DNA of 64,000 nt from Symsagittifera roscoffensis. Taxonomy: Eukaryota; Xenacoelomorpha; Acoela; Convolutidae. The notes under the pieces were generated by a model, which was not told the DNA's origin, ran no database searches, and saw nothing but the letters and a program-made list of their open reading frames with translations. Where the stretch lies: positions 11,358,812 through 11,422,811 of the forward strand of contig NC_087069.1 of NCBI RefSeq assembly GCF_963678635.1, read 5' to 3'. Both the position numbers and the translations under genes were made by a program. Shown here in pieces: positions 44,218-56,418 of this stretch; positions within the stretch are counted from its first letter, which is position 1; every line of letters starts with the position of its first letter.

Positions 44218-45640
44218 AAAAGTACTTTCCTTTTTCGTAGAATAGCTTACAGCTTACGCTTTTTGGATCGAGCCACGCAAAAATGGATGTTTTTTTTCGA
44301 GTTATGATCTTACCATAAGTATAAGCAGAGATAATTTTACTAATTTCATTTCACTTGTATTACTTATTGAAACTCTCTGAAAAAAAAACTAAATTTCATC
44401 ATGTAAGTTTGTTTTTATAACGACAAAAGAAATCTAAATCGTCGAAGAGATTTTCGTCGGCACTTTTTTAATCTGCAAAAATCTTCAGAAGAGAAAAAGA
44501 AATATTTATGAAATTTGAATTTACAAGGTGTTTTGCCCACCGCAAAAGATTTTTTAATTTATGGCATATAACAATTGAAACGTTTTAGGCTGTTTTGAAA
44601 ACTTCAGCTCGATGTTCAATCAAAGAAGAACCAAAGAACATGTGGAGCGCGTTTCATCCAATCAATGCTTTATTGTAAATTTAATCCATAAGTCGCTTGT
44701 CCAATACATATCTGTACATAACTAGTTTACATTATTGTCGTTTAGTTTAAAAATATATATAAATCCCAATGTGCGATTCACAATTCAAAGTATCACAATT
44801 CAAAGTGTACGAATTGATTGAAATTGCTTACAATTTTCGCGCTTTCGCATGGCTGAAAAGACGAAAAAAACGGTCAAACAGGGAGAGATATTGTGCAACA
44901 TGTTAATTATCCCTCGCCTTGTTCATACACCAAGCTTGATGAGTTTACCTTTTAATTTTGCATGACTCTTAAAAATTCTAACTTTGCTTTGGAGTTTCAT
45001 GAGTAAAAATCAATCATAAATAGATTTTGTTGTCAGCGTCCACAAATGTGAAAAAAATGACTATTGGATCATTACTACTTTTCCAGGCTACAAAAACAAT
45101 TTTCACTTCATTATAACCAATTTTTTTCCTTTTTTTGTGGACATTTGATTATAATTATAATAAAACTTGATTATTATCAGTTTTTTTCTACCTAATTGAG
45201 ATGCGAAACTCGACGCACATAAAGTCTTTTCTACGTTTCAAAAAGAAAATGGTTAATTAGTGTTCAATTTAATTTTTTTTCTGAGCAACTTTGCTAATTT
45301 TGATATTTTTTGTTACTCAATACTTGATTTGGTTCCATCAAACAATTTTCTAAAAGTATTAGAAACATTGGGGTGAGAGAAGTAGGTTAAGTTGGAGGTG
45401 TAAAAATCCCCGTTTCATTAACTCATCCCGAGCGTTTAGCCCTTTGCCTCTTTACAAACCCCCCCCCCCCCCCCCCCAACGTTTGCCCCTTCGTTCTCTT
45501 TGTTCCCTTAGCTGCGTCATACCCTATTGAACCAACCCACTTCCCATTATGTGAATCCCAACTGATCCAAAACCTCCCCCCTCCAACGCACTCTTTGGAA
45601 TTAGAGAATGAAATTTCGACTAAATTTTAAATGTGTCTTA
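44218..45640. other. Downstream/intergenic sequence
   Basis: No gene recognised. It includes the C run at 45459-45477. Confidence 0.45.
45459..45477. repeat. Poly-C tract
   Basis: Nineteen consecutive C, the longest in the window. Confidence 0.9.
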
Positions 45641-46050
45641 GATAGCATGACCTTGGATTTATAGAGGTACAAAACTGCACGCTATGATATTTTATTTGTC
45701 CGGTTGATCAATTGGATCAATCAAACTTTAAACAAATTCAATCTTTGAAATCATTTTCAATACTTCTCGAAAAGCCGCAAATTTTCTATACGTGTAGCAA
45801 CATCCCTCAAGCTCAGACGCCCCTAATTGTCACTTTAAAGGTCCCGCTAGAAGTTGGCTCACTACGAGATGTCAACTTCCTGGAGATCTCACAAATTGCA
45901 ACAGACGCCCATGCATTAGAATGGTCAATAAAACTGTTAGACGTCCACCGCGCACGGGGAAATAGAAGACCGGGAGATAAGAACTTTCAGATATACAGCA
46001 CTGTCTGATGCTTTAAGTAAACAACCCTCCATTTTTAGGTAACCATTCTC
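45641..46050 (+). pseudogene. Retroelement pol remnant, possibly Gypsy RNase H end
   Basis: A forward frame (45712-46008) includes DAHALEWSIKLLDVHRARG and, after the stop in another frame, DALSKQPS (about 46008-46030). ADALSR-P is the usual junction between RNase H and integrase in Gypsy pol. Supporting motifs are few. Confidence 0.4.
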
Positions 46051-47900
46051 TAAGTAAACAGTCTTCCATCTGAAAATCGTTTCTCGGCCCCACTGAATGC
46101 AGGGAGCTGAAACTTTTGTATATGGTACGTATTGTCAAGGTAGATCATGTATTACAATTTGAGCCCAATCTTACTGGTAGGCCGGAAGTTATCAACACTT
46201 GAGAAAAGCTCCCCCAAGACCGGAATGGGGAAATTAAAGCAACTAATGCTCGAGGGCATATGATTTTATGGCAGCAATAAACACTAGAACCCGACCCCAA
46301 AAAAACTCCCGCTGAGTGAAACTACTCTGGCGACTATGAGCGAATCCCCTCAGCCGGTATTAACAGTTTTGTCTCGGGAAAAAATATAAAGGACCTTAAC
46401 AATGGGAAAATTTGGAATTTTTTTACGCGTCATGGATGAAACTTGGAAGGTAGGATCTCAAAAAAACTGAACCCCAGTATGGAAGATTGACCCCGAGCGA
46501 CCTCTGGTGATCTATAATTGGTTTTTGAGCGTTCAGGGTCAAACTTGTTTAGGAAACCCCAGGATAAACACCGGAAAATGGCGTCTTCCCCAGCGCCAAC
46601 CCTTTGGGAACGAAAAAGGCCAACATTTCGATATTTGAGCAGGATTTCACCTATTTGCAGAAGAAGCTCAGAAGCATATAGATCTTACGTTGTAACATGG
46701 AAGTAGTGGAACTAAACAAAGTAGAATTAGCAAACATTGGATTCAACTCAGCTGTCGAATGAGCTATGGATAGATATTAAATCAAGCTGAAGAAAATTAG
46801 TCCTAGAGGAAGTTTGCAATGAGGGGAACTTGGCAAGGGGAATGTGTTTTCTAAATAAAATGAATGGACAAAATATCCATTTAGGTTTGCGAAGATAACT
46901 CTCTGCCACCTTTTGTCCCCTAAAAAGCAAGTTACGTTGCCCTGATAGCTAGTGTCGCGACTGGAACAGAATAGAGACAGGAACTTTAGATTCTTGAAAT
47001 GAATTAGCCACCCACAAAAAGGTCTTTCCCTATCCTCGTGAGGTCAGAATGTTAATGGGATGACTAATTAAAAACCTTGGGAGATTGGTTATTAAAACAT
47101 AACTCGGTTGAGGGGTGAAATTGGGTTTGAGTTTTGCATGATCCACTTAGAGATTCATACAATGAAGCTAAAATTTAATATAAGTGTAGTCAGAGGAAGA
47201 TTTTAGTTAAGAACTTGCGAACTAGGTACAAAAACGAACAACAGAAATTATAGGCACGACATAACTCTAACTATAACTAAAATTCAAATAGATCAATTAA
47301 TATAGAGATTAAAAAACAACCTACCGTTAGGTAGAACAACAAGAGCGAAGGTAGAAGACAATTAGTTCTTAGAGTTAGAGAACCCAATACTGTGAAGTCA
47401 GAGAGATCAGTTAAAGCACCTCAAAAGAATGGTGATACCTAGTAACACCTTTAAGTCTAGCCGGTCGAAATGGGTAGTAATATGGATTTACTGGGTGTGG
47501 GTGTTTTTGTTGATTTTCTATAGAGAAAGTTAATTATACAGTTAAGTTAGCTGGGAGTTAATTAATAATTATGGAGTTTTGCTGATGAACCTCGAATCCT
47601 TTCCTTTGATTAGAAGATTAGACTTTTTCTGGCCACCTAGAGCCTTCTGTTTGTGGTCCTATGTTATGAGATTTCAATTACCCTTGGAATTTGATCGATT
47701 GTATCGAGCGGACATGACGGCCCAAAAAGCAGTACAATGAGGGGCATGTAACAGAGTACATTAATGAATAGTTGCTACCAACTCAACCCTTTCGGGATTG
47801 TGTGTTCTAATGAATCTCGCTCGATCCACTGAACTCATTACCCAAGCGACCACTTTGCGGTGCCATTAAGATAGAATGTGTGAACGGACCTAGAGAAGCA
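46051..47900 (+). pseudogene. Degenerate retroelement-like segment, partner of 7381-8480
   Basis: Composition is more balanced than the surroundings and there are no long open frames. 46920-47090 shares ordered blocks with 7585-7745, such as 'tgccctgatagctag', 'gaatgaattagc' and 'cgtgaggtcagaatgttaa'. Its position after the Gypsy-like RNase H fragment suggests integrase or 3' sequence of a Gypsy element, but no catalytic motif is visible. Confidence 0.4.
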
Positions 47901-47934
47901 ATCCCTCAAATCTACACACCCTACATAAACCAGA

Positions 47935-48020
47935 TCAGGTTGGGGGATGTTGGTGGTTCAGGTGGGAATGTTCGGTGGTTCAGTTGGGGGTTGTTGGTTC
48001 AGGTGCGGGGAGGGGGGAGG
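47935..48020. repeat. G-rich tandem repeat (GGTGGTTCAGGTGGG)
   Basis: Three loose copies of a ~28-bp unit with 'ggtggttcag' / 'ttggttcaggtg', ending in 'gcggggaggggggagggg'. The plus strand is G-rich with several runs of three or more G, enough to form a quadruplex in principle. Confidence 0.7.
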
Positions 48021-48559
48021 GGTTTAACTGTCGTGGACAAAATTTTCTCTTATTTCTTTTATGTTTTACTTTTTTTCTTTTTTCTAGTTTCATCACACTT
48101 TAATTCACTGATTCCATTTTTGTGCCCCATTCCATGTTAAGCTCCTTTCAAGACACACCGCCTCCTCTCAAGGTTACATCTCAACTCACGTTATTCACAT
48201 ACCACCTGCGAGGGGGGACATTGGGGAATCAATGAGCTGGGGAGGAGATGAGGAAAGGGGATTATCATGAATTTTTCATATTGAAAAAAATTGATTTAAA
48301 TTCCCTAAAAATCCAAATTTTCTTGGTTTGATTGGTCTTGAAAATCGATTGTATGGCAAATTTTCCTGCCAATCCAAGCCATTATAATCGATTATTTTCC
48401 ACGAAACTATATTGCTAGAGGCTTAGAAAATCTGATCAAAATGCATTTACTATCAAACAACATTTCACGTTTGCAGACATTTTCAGTCAAAGTTTTTTAG
48501 ATATTTTGATCGTTGCGGAGTCAATGAAGGCACCCAAGGCTTCCGAGCTGAGGTAGGCT
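48021..48559. other. Intergenic sequence
   Basis: Nothing recognised. Confidence 0.4.
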
Positions 48560-48850
48560 AATATGATTTTCCCGAGCTATAGTAAAGCACTGAAATTTAT
48601 CTGCACCCCAGGCAATTTTTTTGATAAAACAGGTCAAAAAGGGCCTTTCTTGGCAACTTTGGAAGCTTTTGAATAAAAAAATCGCGTGTTTTTGGCGCTC
48701 GCTTCCCTCTCAAAAATAGTGAAATTTTTTGCGCCAAAGCAATTTTAGAAAAATTTTAGGTTCCATCAGCCAAAAACTGATATATCAAAACAGTACAAAA
48801 ACGGAACCTTTTGGGTCGACAGGGAGTCGAATCCCTGAGAGTAGGGTTTT
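48560..48850. mobile_element. hAT-like MITE, copy 3 (3' end deleted)
   Basis: Aligns with 5640-5940 and includes the palindrome-like 'agggagtcgaatccct'. It lacks the terminal 'taatctgcccctag' present in copy 4. Confidence 0.6.
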
Positions 48851-49399
48851 TAATTTAATTGTTTTCTCTTCATTTTTGTCTTATTTATATCAGTTAATAA
48901 GCTTGCCGACTTGTTTGTTAATTATTACCTTAATTTGAGGTAACTGATTTCGAATTGGACGGAAAAACTTTCGATTACTTTTTCTGCTGGTGACGCGTGA
49001 CTTAGACCAATAAGCGCGCCTCATTCCTAGCTGCATGGATTTCTGAGCCAGGTTAAGTTGCCACACCTGCGTCATGCACTCATAAAAAGTTCGTGAGATT
49101 CAAAAAGTCAATTTGATTTTAAAAAACGATCTGAAATCTTAAACTGGCTCAAAAATTTTTGCAAAATCTTTGCAAAATAAATCACAGTTGAAGACTCGAT
49201 TTTGACCTCAAGTTAATTTTTTAATTATCTTTGTCTCTGAACTAAACAAAAAATGAGAAACCTAATTGATTTGTATTCAGAGCGACGATGGTCAGGTTTG
49301 TTTTATTCCCATATGATTGAACGCAATCACTGCTTCACGCGCATTGAGTTTTTTTTTAATGAAACGAGCTCTTCTTAGGTAGACTGACTTTGATTTCCC

Positions 49400-49726
49400 C
49401 TTTTTTTCCTAAAAAACTGAAAAGACTATCTTTTTGGCCAAACTTTCTGCGCCCTTGACAATTGTTTGAAAAAACAGATCAAAAAACGCGTATTTAGGCA
49501 CATTTTGGAAGCTTTTGAACAAAAAGGTGCGTTTTTTTGGCACTCGCTTCCCTCTCAAAAATAGTGAAGTATTGGCGCCGAAAGCTATTTAAGAAAATTT
49601 TTAGTTTCCAATAGCCAAAAAAGATTACATCAAAATTGTACAAAAGGGAGGTCTCTTGATTCGGCAGGGGTTCGAATCCCTGAGTGTAGGGTCCCGTTTC
49701 CCTCACCCCCCCTAATCTGCCCCTAG
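49400..49726. mobile_element. hAT-like MITE, copy 4
   Basis: Aligns with copies 1-3, has 'caggggttcgaatccctg' at 49665-49682 and keeps a 3' end 'taatctgcccctag', the complement of the CAGGGGCGGAT-type TIR with changes. The 5' TIR is not recognisable. Confidence 0.6.
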
Positions 49727-50235
49727 TGCTGCACATGAACGCTACCGTGTTCTACTTAATAAAATTCCGCGTTTTAGAATAAATTTTCCTCTTCATTTTT
49801 GTCTTATTTCACTGTTAAGAAAACTGGCCGACTTGTTTGTGATCTGTTGCCAAAAATTTAAAGTTACCGATTTCTTATTAGCCAAAAAACTATAGAATAC
49901 TTTTTTCTGCTGGTGACGCGTCACTTGGTCCACTAAGCGCGCACTATTCCTATCTGCATGGACTTCTGCGCCAGGTTGTCATTTCTACGTCAACTTGCCA
50001 TTTCTACGTCATACGCAGGCTTTCCTAAAAACTGGTGAAAAAAGCGCTTTTAAAAAAATCTTTTTGATCAAAAAAATCGATCTGCATTGTCAAAACTCCG
50101 TTACCTTTGCAAAATGAATCACAGTTGAAGAACTCGATTTTGACCTCAAATTGATTTTTTTTATTATCTTTGTCTCTGAACTAAACAGACTACGAGAAAC
50201 AACCTAATTGGTTTGAATTCAGAACAAGGACGGTA

Positions 50236-51372
50236 ATTTTTTTTTTTTAAATCTGAATCGTCAGAATGTGTAAATTTTTAAAAGAGATCATTCACTCCAA
50301 ACAGTCAGTTTTTTTTGGTTGATTGTTTTTAAAACTTTGAAAGCAATATTTAGGAGTTCGTTTCAAAAATTTTATGCCCTAACAAATGCTGAGCACTCAT
50401 CTTCAAAGACTTTCGTTTTCGGAAAAACGTTTTGTTTCGCCAGAAAAACAAGATTTCCTTCAGAATTTCTCAGGCCGAATAAAAGTTTGATGACAGTTAT
50501 ACGAGATGAGTTATATATCTGATCGCAGGTTTTTCCTCCCTTCTTAATTTTTTTAATTTTCGTGGCAGTAAACTAAATTTGAGATCAAAGATTTGTTGCC
50601 TAGAACAAACTTTTGTCGAAACGTTAAACGAAGTTTGAAAGTTTGCTGAAATTTAAGGAAATTTTTCACATCTAATATTGTCGTTCAATCTTACTTTAAC
50701 AAAGTACGAATTGATGTCGATTCGTTGCACTCCAGATGTGAATTGTTCACGAGTTTGTTATCAAAAAGTTCAACCAATTAAAATCGAAGAACATATGGTT
50801 TAATTAAACGAAAAAGTAAATAAATTGCTCGTTGACTCTTTTCTCCCTCCCTTTCAATTATTTTCTTCTCATTTTGATCATCTGCTTCTAAGTATAAAGA
50901 AGCTTTTATATTAAATTATTTTATTATAATTGACTGAAGAAATTCATTTTCTCGCAACCGATATCAATATCTTCTGAGATAAGTAAACTGAAATATCTGA
51001 AAAAACGGTAAAGTAAGAAAAGAGAGTTGAAGTATTTTAGTTTAGGTGTTTTTGACACTTTTTTCAACGAACCCTTAAAACTTTGAACGTCCAAGTCCCA
51101 ATATGAAAAAATATCAGATATACAACTGTTGAATTCAATAATCGTTTTATATTTTAATGATGTTTAAATAATGAAAGAGGTAATAAGGGAAAACTGAATT
51201 AAAAATTACTCAAAATTTTAAACAACAAATAAAGATGTGGGAGTTTTTCTATAGATAAAACTCAGTCCTCGGAATCAATTGGCCCTTTAAATTTTTACGC
51301 AAAACACAATCAGTAATTTTGTAACAACAAGTCAATCAGATATATTTGCGTTCAGGTAACTTTGTGACAAAA
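50236..51372. other. Region upstream of secreted peptide gene
   Basis: No coding sequence recognised. An acceptor-like 'atttgcgttcag' at 51345-51356 lies 16 nt before the ATG at 51373 and could mark a 5' UTR intron or a spliced-leader site; undecidable from sequence. Confidence 0.35.
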
Positions 51373-52394
51373 ATGATTCGAACAAGTGCCCTGACTGTTC
51401 TTCTGATTACCTTCGCTTGTTATTGGTGCCAGGATGGATCGAGTAGAGCTATACGATCGGCAGGTTAGTAGTTTTCATCACAATACTAATTAAGAAATAA
51501 TTTCGTTTTCAAGAAGAGAACAGAACAGCCTCATTTATGATTTAAACAACGATTCATAGCAGTAAAAAAGAGTTCCGACCAGGAAAAACACAAAAAAACA
51601 GGAAATTTCATATCAATACTTAAAGTCTAGTTTTCAAACCTAAGTGATAAACTCATTGTGAAATTATCCCAGAAAACCCAAACAAGTTACACAAAATCTG
51701 ATACGGAAAGCTGTGGTGATTCCGCGACCTCGCAAAAAAAACGCAGGAACAGCTTTGGTTTCCAGTCCCATATCAATCCTTAAAAATACAGCAGCCCAAT
51801 GACAACTTCAATCAACTAATGAAAAAAGATATTCGCTATTATGTTAGCTAGCACTCAATGGCGATTTTGGCGAAGGTTTCGATTTTTTTTGCAGCCAGTT
51901 TTGACCAACTCAAACAAAACTCTGTTTCGGGTCAAATGTGATAGCATTAAAAAGTCCCACTGGTTAAGATCGTGATAAATAAATAATTAAATAGAAAAGT
52001 TTTAGTAAGGAAAAAGCCCCACTGGTTAAGACTGTGAAGCCTGAATAAATAAATAGAAAAATCTTATAGTAACTAGAACAAAATATGGTCTAAGTATTTT
52101 TGGTTTTATGACCAAAATTTATGAGAGTTGACTGCATTTTTATTACTATTCTTATTACTGAGATTTCAATGTTATAACAGGACTCTTTTTTAAAACTTCG
52201 TACAAGTTTAGATCTATTTGGAGACTTTTAGTGAAGTTATTTTTTTGATTTCAGATCTTGAGAACATGAGTCTCGAGGAGTTTCAAAACTTGGCGACTAA
52301 CCATCCAGAAGAATTGAGTCAAATGTTTTCCACCCCAGAAGAGGCCAGGGATTTTGTCAATCAGCTCAGCCAGAGAATGAACTCCCAACAATAA
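51373..52394 (+). CDS. Small secreted peptide gene, two exons (76 aa)
   Basis: Exon 1 (51373-51463) encodes MIRTSALTVLLITFACYWCQ plus a short polar stretch, a clear signal peptide, and ends at a GTTAGT donor in phase 1. Exon 2 (52255-52394) follows TTTTTTTGATTTCAG and completes the split codon. It encodes an acidic, helical mature region (SLEEFQNLATNHPEE ... TPEEARDFVNQLSQ) ending at TAA, with AATAAA overlapping the stop. The mature part has no cysteine, and a basic RAIRS stretch near the junction could be a processing site. A secretory peptide, neuropeptide-like or structural, is likely; the family is not recognised. Exon phase, splice sites, signal peptide and poly(A) signal agree, which makes this one of the best-supported host genes here despite its size. 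Confidence 0.7.
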
Positions 52395-52398
52395 TAAA
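52393..52398 (+). terminator. Poly(A) signal AATAAA of the secreted peptide gene
   Basis: AATAAA overlaps the TAA stop at 52392-52394. If used, the 3' UTR would be very short; a second signal further down is possible. Confidence 0.35.
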
Positions 52399-53879
52399 AA
52401 AGACTTGGAATACATTTCAGACGTGCAAATCAGAAAAAAAAACCAACTAATACAAAGATGGTTATGGACTTGAACTGAATTCACAACTTGAACTGAATTA
52501 AACATTAATTTAACGCTTTTTTTCTCTTGTGAATTAGGGTGATTGAGATCATTTTTTTAATTGCGGCGCTAATTCATACCATTCTCAAGCAGGAAACGGA
52601 TCTTTTTTTACCAAAACTCAGCTAAATCCAAGCAGCACCGAGGCTAAAAGAGACTAAATTTGGGACCGACTTGAGGTCTTTCACATTTTAGTCTTTTCAG
52701 CCTAAGTAGTAAAACCTCATAGGACCTTATAGCCACCCCAGCCCCAGTTTTCATTTTTTTGGTTTTAGAATAAATGTTGTGTTTTCATTCATCAGTACTT
52801 TCATATCTGGGTGCATCCATAATTTGTTCATTGAGAACTAACCACTGCGTACAGGTACGAATGTTCAGAAGCTACAAATGTTCAGAAGCTACGAATGTTC
52901 AGAAGCTACGAATGTTCAGAAGCTACTTCACTATTTTCCTTTTTAACTCTTTTACCTGATGTAATAAGCGGGTCACTATAATACACGGTGGGGGCTACAA
53001 AGAGAAATAACATATTTTGGTTCCCGTGAAGTCGTCATTCATAGACAGGCGGAACGATTCCTTATAGTTTTAGAACTGTTTCAACGTGACAAACATCCTA
53101 GAAAAAGCATTTATTTTCTCAATTTGTTTGCTCAATCATTTCTATGCGAATTCAATCAGTTTCCAAAATCTGTTTCATTTTTTTTCAACAGCAATTTCAT
53201 TTGTTTTATTTAAAGATAGTGCAGACTCAGTCTTTTTAATAAAACAATCAAAATTTCCTATAAAGTTTCCGTGATGCCGAAACTACCAGTTTTTTGCTTA
53301 AATCTAAATTTGTTCAGAAAAAACGGCCCAGGCTCCAAAAAACCGATTTACCGAAACACTCATTTTCGGAAATACTGATAATCAGAAATTACATTTTTGT
53401 GATATAAAACTAGTTTAACTCAAATACGTAGTTCAGCCAGTGATATTATCGCCGTTTCAATTCTTTGTTATTTTACCTTAGGTGTCTTTGCGTTAATATA
53501 CTTGCCGTTTTTGAGTAGAGCGCGTGCAGAGAAAACGCATGTTTTTTTTGGAAAGAAGTCTAAAAAAACGCCTTAAGGTAGTGCTTTATAAATGAAATTG
53601 GAATCGCTCAAATTCTAGTAATTTTGTTCATTTTTGAATAAAATACAAGAACACCAGATAACCAATTTAAGGTGTTTCGGGACTGAGTTACGCTGAAAAA
53701 AAAAGTTAACTCCGGCGATTAAAAAAGTAGTTATAAAGTTTGAGTAAGGAAAAAAAATGATTACTTTTTATTCTATTGACGGTCGACGTGAAAAGCAGTT
53801 TTAACAATCAGAAATTGACGAATCTGGCGTGATCATTGACCAATGGGACAATTTTTAAAGTTTTTAATGTACAGAACCA
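52399..53879. other. Intergenic sequence with 17-bp tandem array
   Basis: No gene recognised apart from the minisatellite at 52857-52924. Confidence 0.45.
52857..52924. repeat. Minisatellite, 17-bp unit x4
   Basis: Four near-perfect units 'acgaatgttcagaagct', one with a single change. High identity implies recent amplification. Confidence 0.95.
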
Positions 53880-54540
53880 GATAGAAAGAACCGAGCCTCG
53901 ACATGAAAACAAGTGATTCATGCATAAATTGTGGCATTGCATTTACCTAGTGCCACTTAATTGTATCTCCAGCAAAGAACATTTTGCCAAACTTTCTAAA
54001 TCTCACAGGAAACGATCATCTGTAAATATTGTATATAATAATTTTGTAAAAAAGCAGAATTAGACATTCCTCCTGCCGGAGAATTCCTGGAGCAATAATC
54101 AAGAATCGATAAACACTTGGAACGAGAACGGACAGTGAGTTGGAAACTAAGAATTTCTTCAACGTAGATTTGGGATGATAGATGATTGTGAATAAGAGTA
54201 TTCCGTTAGATTTGGCGAGCCAAAATAGTTTTATAAAACAAAAAGTCTTACACGAACCTAAACTCAGATATCGAAACCTGAAATTTTACCAAGTGCAAAA
54301 AATAATCAGAGGTTTATATTGCGGTTTCACAGACGACACGATCAACATCCTGGGAAATTTATGCATCAGGTCCCAATCCAATGGTTGATTTCATGAAGTG
54401 ACCTCGTTTTTTTTGTTAATGGATGACACGAACGCAACATATTGGGAAACGATAACCTACCCTAATTAGGGATCGTAACCAAACAGAAGAAGTGCCCCAG
54501 ACTAATATGTTCAGTCAGGCAGCCACTAATAGAGAGTAAG

Positions 54541-54690
54541 TTGAACAAATTTCCGATTCATCTGAACAAATTTTCCGCGAAAGATTCAAAGAGTTTATTA
54601 CCAGAGTTGGAAAAGTTCCGAACGATCACAAGCGAACACATTTCTATTCTCTGTTTAAATCAGTTCCGGCAAAAGCAAGAAGAGTGTAAA
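54541..54690 (+). pseudogene. gag: Gypsy gag fragment
   Basis: One forward frame reads IFRERFKEFITRVGKVPND then HFYSLFKSVPAKARRV, an alternating hydrophobic/charged sequence typical of Gypsy capsid, followed by stops. Placement just 5' of RT supports the call. Confidence 0.4.
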
Positions 54691-54784
54691 TCTACTCTAA
54701 TGCGTAAATGCAGAGCTAAAAAGAATCGAGACCGAAGGTCAAATTGTATAAATAGAGAGAAACGACGATAATTTTTTTCTTAGT

Positions 54785-55400
54785 CCGAGTGATATAGCGA
54801 GAACGAAAGATGGCTCGAAGAACTTGGCGTTAGACTCTACATTATTAAATGATCAAGTTTTAAAAAGTAAACAACAGTTGCATAAAATTCATGAACTGAA
54901 TTGATAGACAACGTTGTCATTCAATTTTCGGAAAATCTCACTGGGCAGGGCAGGTTTAGCAATTTAATCTTAAAAAAAGCGTATAGTCAAGTGAAACTTT
55001 GCAAAAAAACAAGCAAACAGTGTAACTTCAGCATTGCGAGCAGCTCAAGGAATTTAGACCAGTCATAGACTCATTTTTAAAGGAAATACCGTGTCCAAAT
55101 TGCTACCTAGATGACGTTTTGATTGATTTGAAGGGTTCTCTAGATGAACATAAATCAGATAAGCCCATTCTTTCAAAATGGAATAGAATGGTTAGGTTTT
55201 GAAATTTCTGGAGACGGAGTAGGACTGTCGGACGGCAAAGCCCGCGCAATCAAAAACTTTCCAACCCCAATGACATCTCGGAGTCGCGATTGTTCTTCGG
55301 CTTCATAAACCAGCATACAAAACTTATCCCGAAATTGTCTACTTTGAGCTCCCCCATTTGTCACTCAGTAAGCAAGTAATCAGTTTACAAATTGGATAAT
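54785..55400 (+). pseudogene. pol: Gypsy reverse transcriptase remnant
   Basis: Reads, across frameshifts, DGSKNLALDSTLLNDQVLK, NLILKKAYSQVKL, SKQCNFSI, CYLDDVLIDLKGSLDEHK (YLDD catalytic motif near 55100), GFEISGDGVGLSDGKARAIK, FPTPMTSR and LFFGFINQHTKLIPKLS. The order and motifs match Ty3/Gypsy RT through the connection region. Confidence 0.8.
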
Positions 55401-55848
55401 AGCCATTCAATAACTTTCGAAATTTTGAAGTCAGAAAATGTAAAAGTAACAGAAAACAATCACTTGATAAAAACTAGATTAAAACAGACTCTTCTCATAG
55501 TGGCCTGGGGGGCGACCTTAGGACAGTGGAAAACGATCGCATTGGACTAAAATTGTTAAATGGGAAGTGGGACATCATAGATCTAACTGACTTGTAGAAA
55601 GACTTTTATATAGTGTAAAATCTAATTTTATAGCCATTTTTCTCAATTCACCAAAACCTTCTCTATATTCTTTGATCAAAAATTTTTTTGGATCAGCAGA
55701 ATGACAAAACAATCTTCACTAGAGTGACCCCCTTCGCGAAAACTTTTGATAAAACTGCAAAACACTAGATGGAAAAGTCTGATTTCCTTTGATAACCGTT
55801 TAGATAAAGTAGAGTATCTTACCGGACCAACGGGCAACGAGTTGGGAA

Positions 55849-56136
55849 TTGCGCAACGGTGCAAAAGATGACTACATGGACGCATACACGGAAGCTCTGA
55901 TTGACTCAGGCCTCACCCACCTGGCCACTCCCCAGACTGGCCTGTCAATTCCCGGCAAAATCGGCAGATCTACGAAGAAGTTGGCCTCTGGAGGTAAACA
56001 TTTTAGAAGGGCGGCTAACAGGAAAAATGGGAAACCCTATTTTAATTTGATAACCAAAAACATCATCGACTTCTCAAACCATACGATTACTCTCGATAAC
56101 GGTTGTATCTTCCGTGAATCTTACTTTGCTTACTAA
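55849..56136 (+). pseudogene. Gypsy-associated ORF fragment
   Basis: A 95-codon frame without a recognised motif (SGLTHLATPQTGLSIPGKIG ... FSNHTITLDNG), between RT and the C-terminal region of the element. It probably derives from pol or a following ORF; not assignable. Confidence 0.3.
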
Positions 56137-56418
56137 GGAAAATTGCTCCCGGTCAAAAGAAAGCCGTTGGCAAAATTTTAATCATCACTCGAGTTTAGCA
56201 GGAAAAAAGAAACTGTGACCTTCAAAAAAGCCCAATGGGAGAGACCAAAGCCGGGCAGAGCCAAGTCGATCACAGCTAAAGAACCCCATCAGCCGACCAC
56301 AGAACTAGTCGGGATACAAGAGACTCCGCAAAACACCTCAGGAGCTTCTTCTTATCTAAACCTAACTTCATGGGACGGAATAATTGAGGACTAAATTGAT
56401 GACGTATCAAGCAAAAAC

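Larger units (their letters stand above)
48560..50235. repeat. Tandem segmental duplication, ~920-bp offset
   Basis: Unit 1 (about 48560-49300) and unit 2 (about 49400-50235) each consist of a hAT-like MITE copy followed by the same flank ('ctcttcatttttgtctta', 'tttctgctggtgacgcgt', 'taagcgcgc', 'tctttgtctctgaacta'). The shared flank shows that the MITE and neighbouring DNA were duplicated together. The units have since diverged, including indels. Confidence 0.85.
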
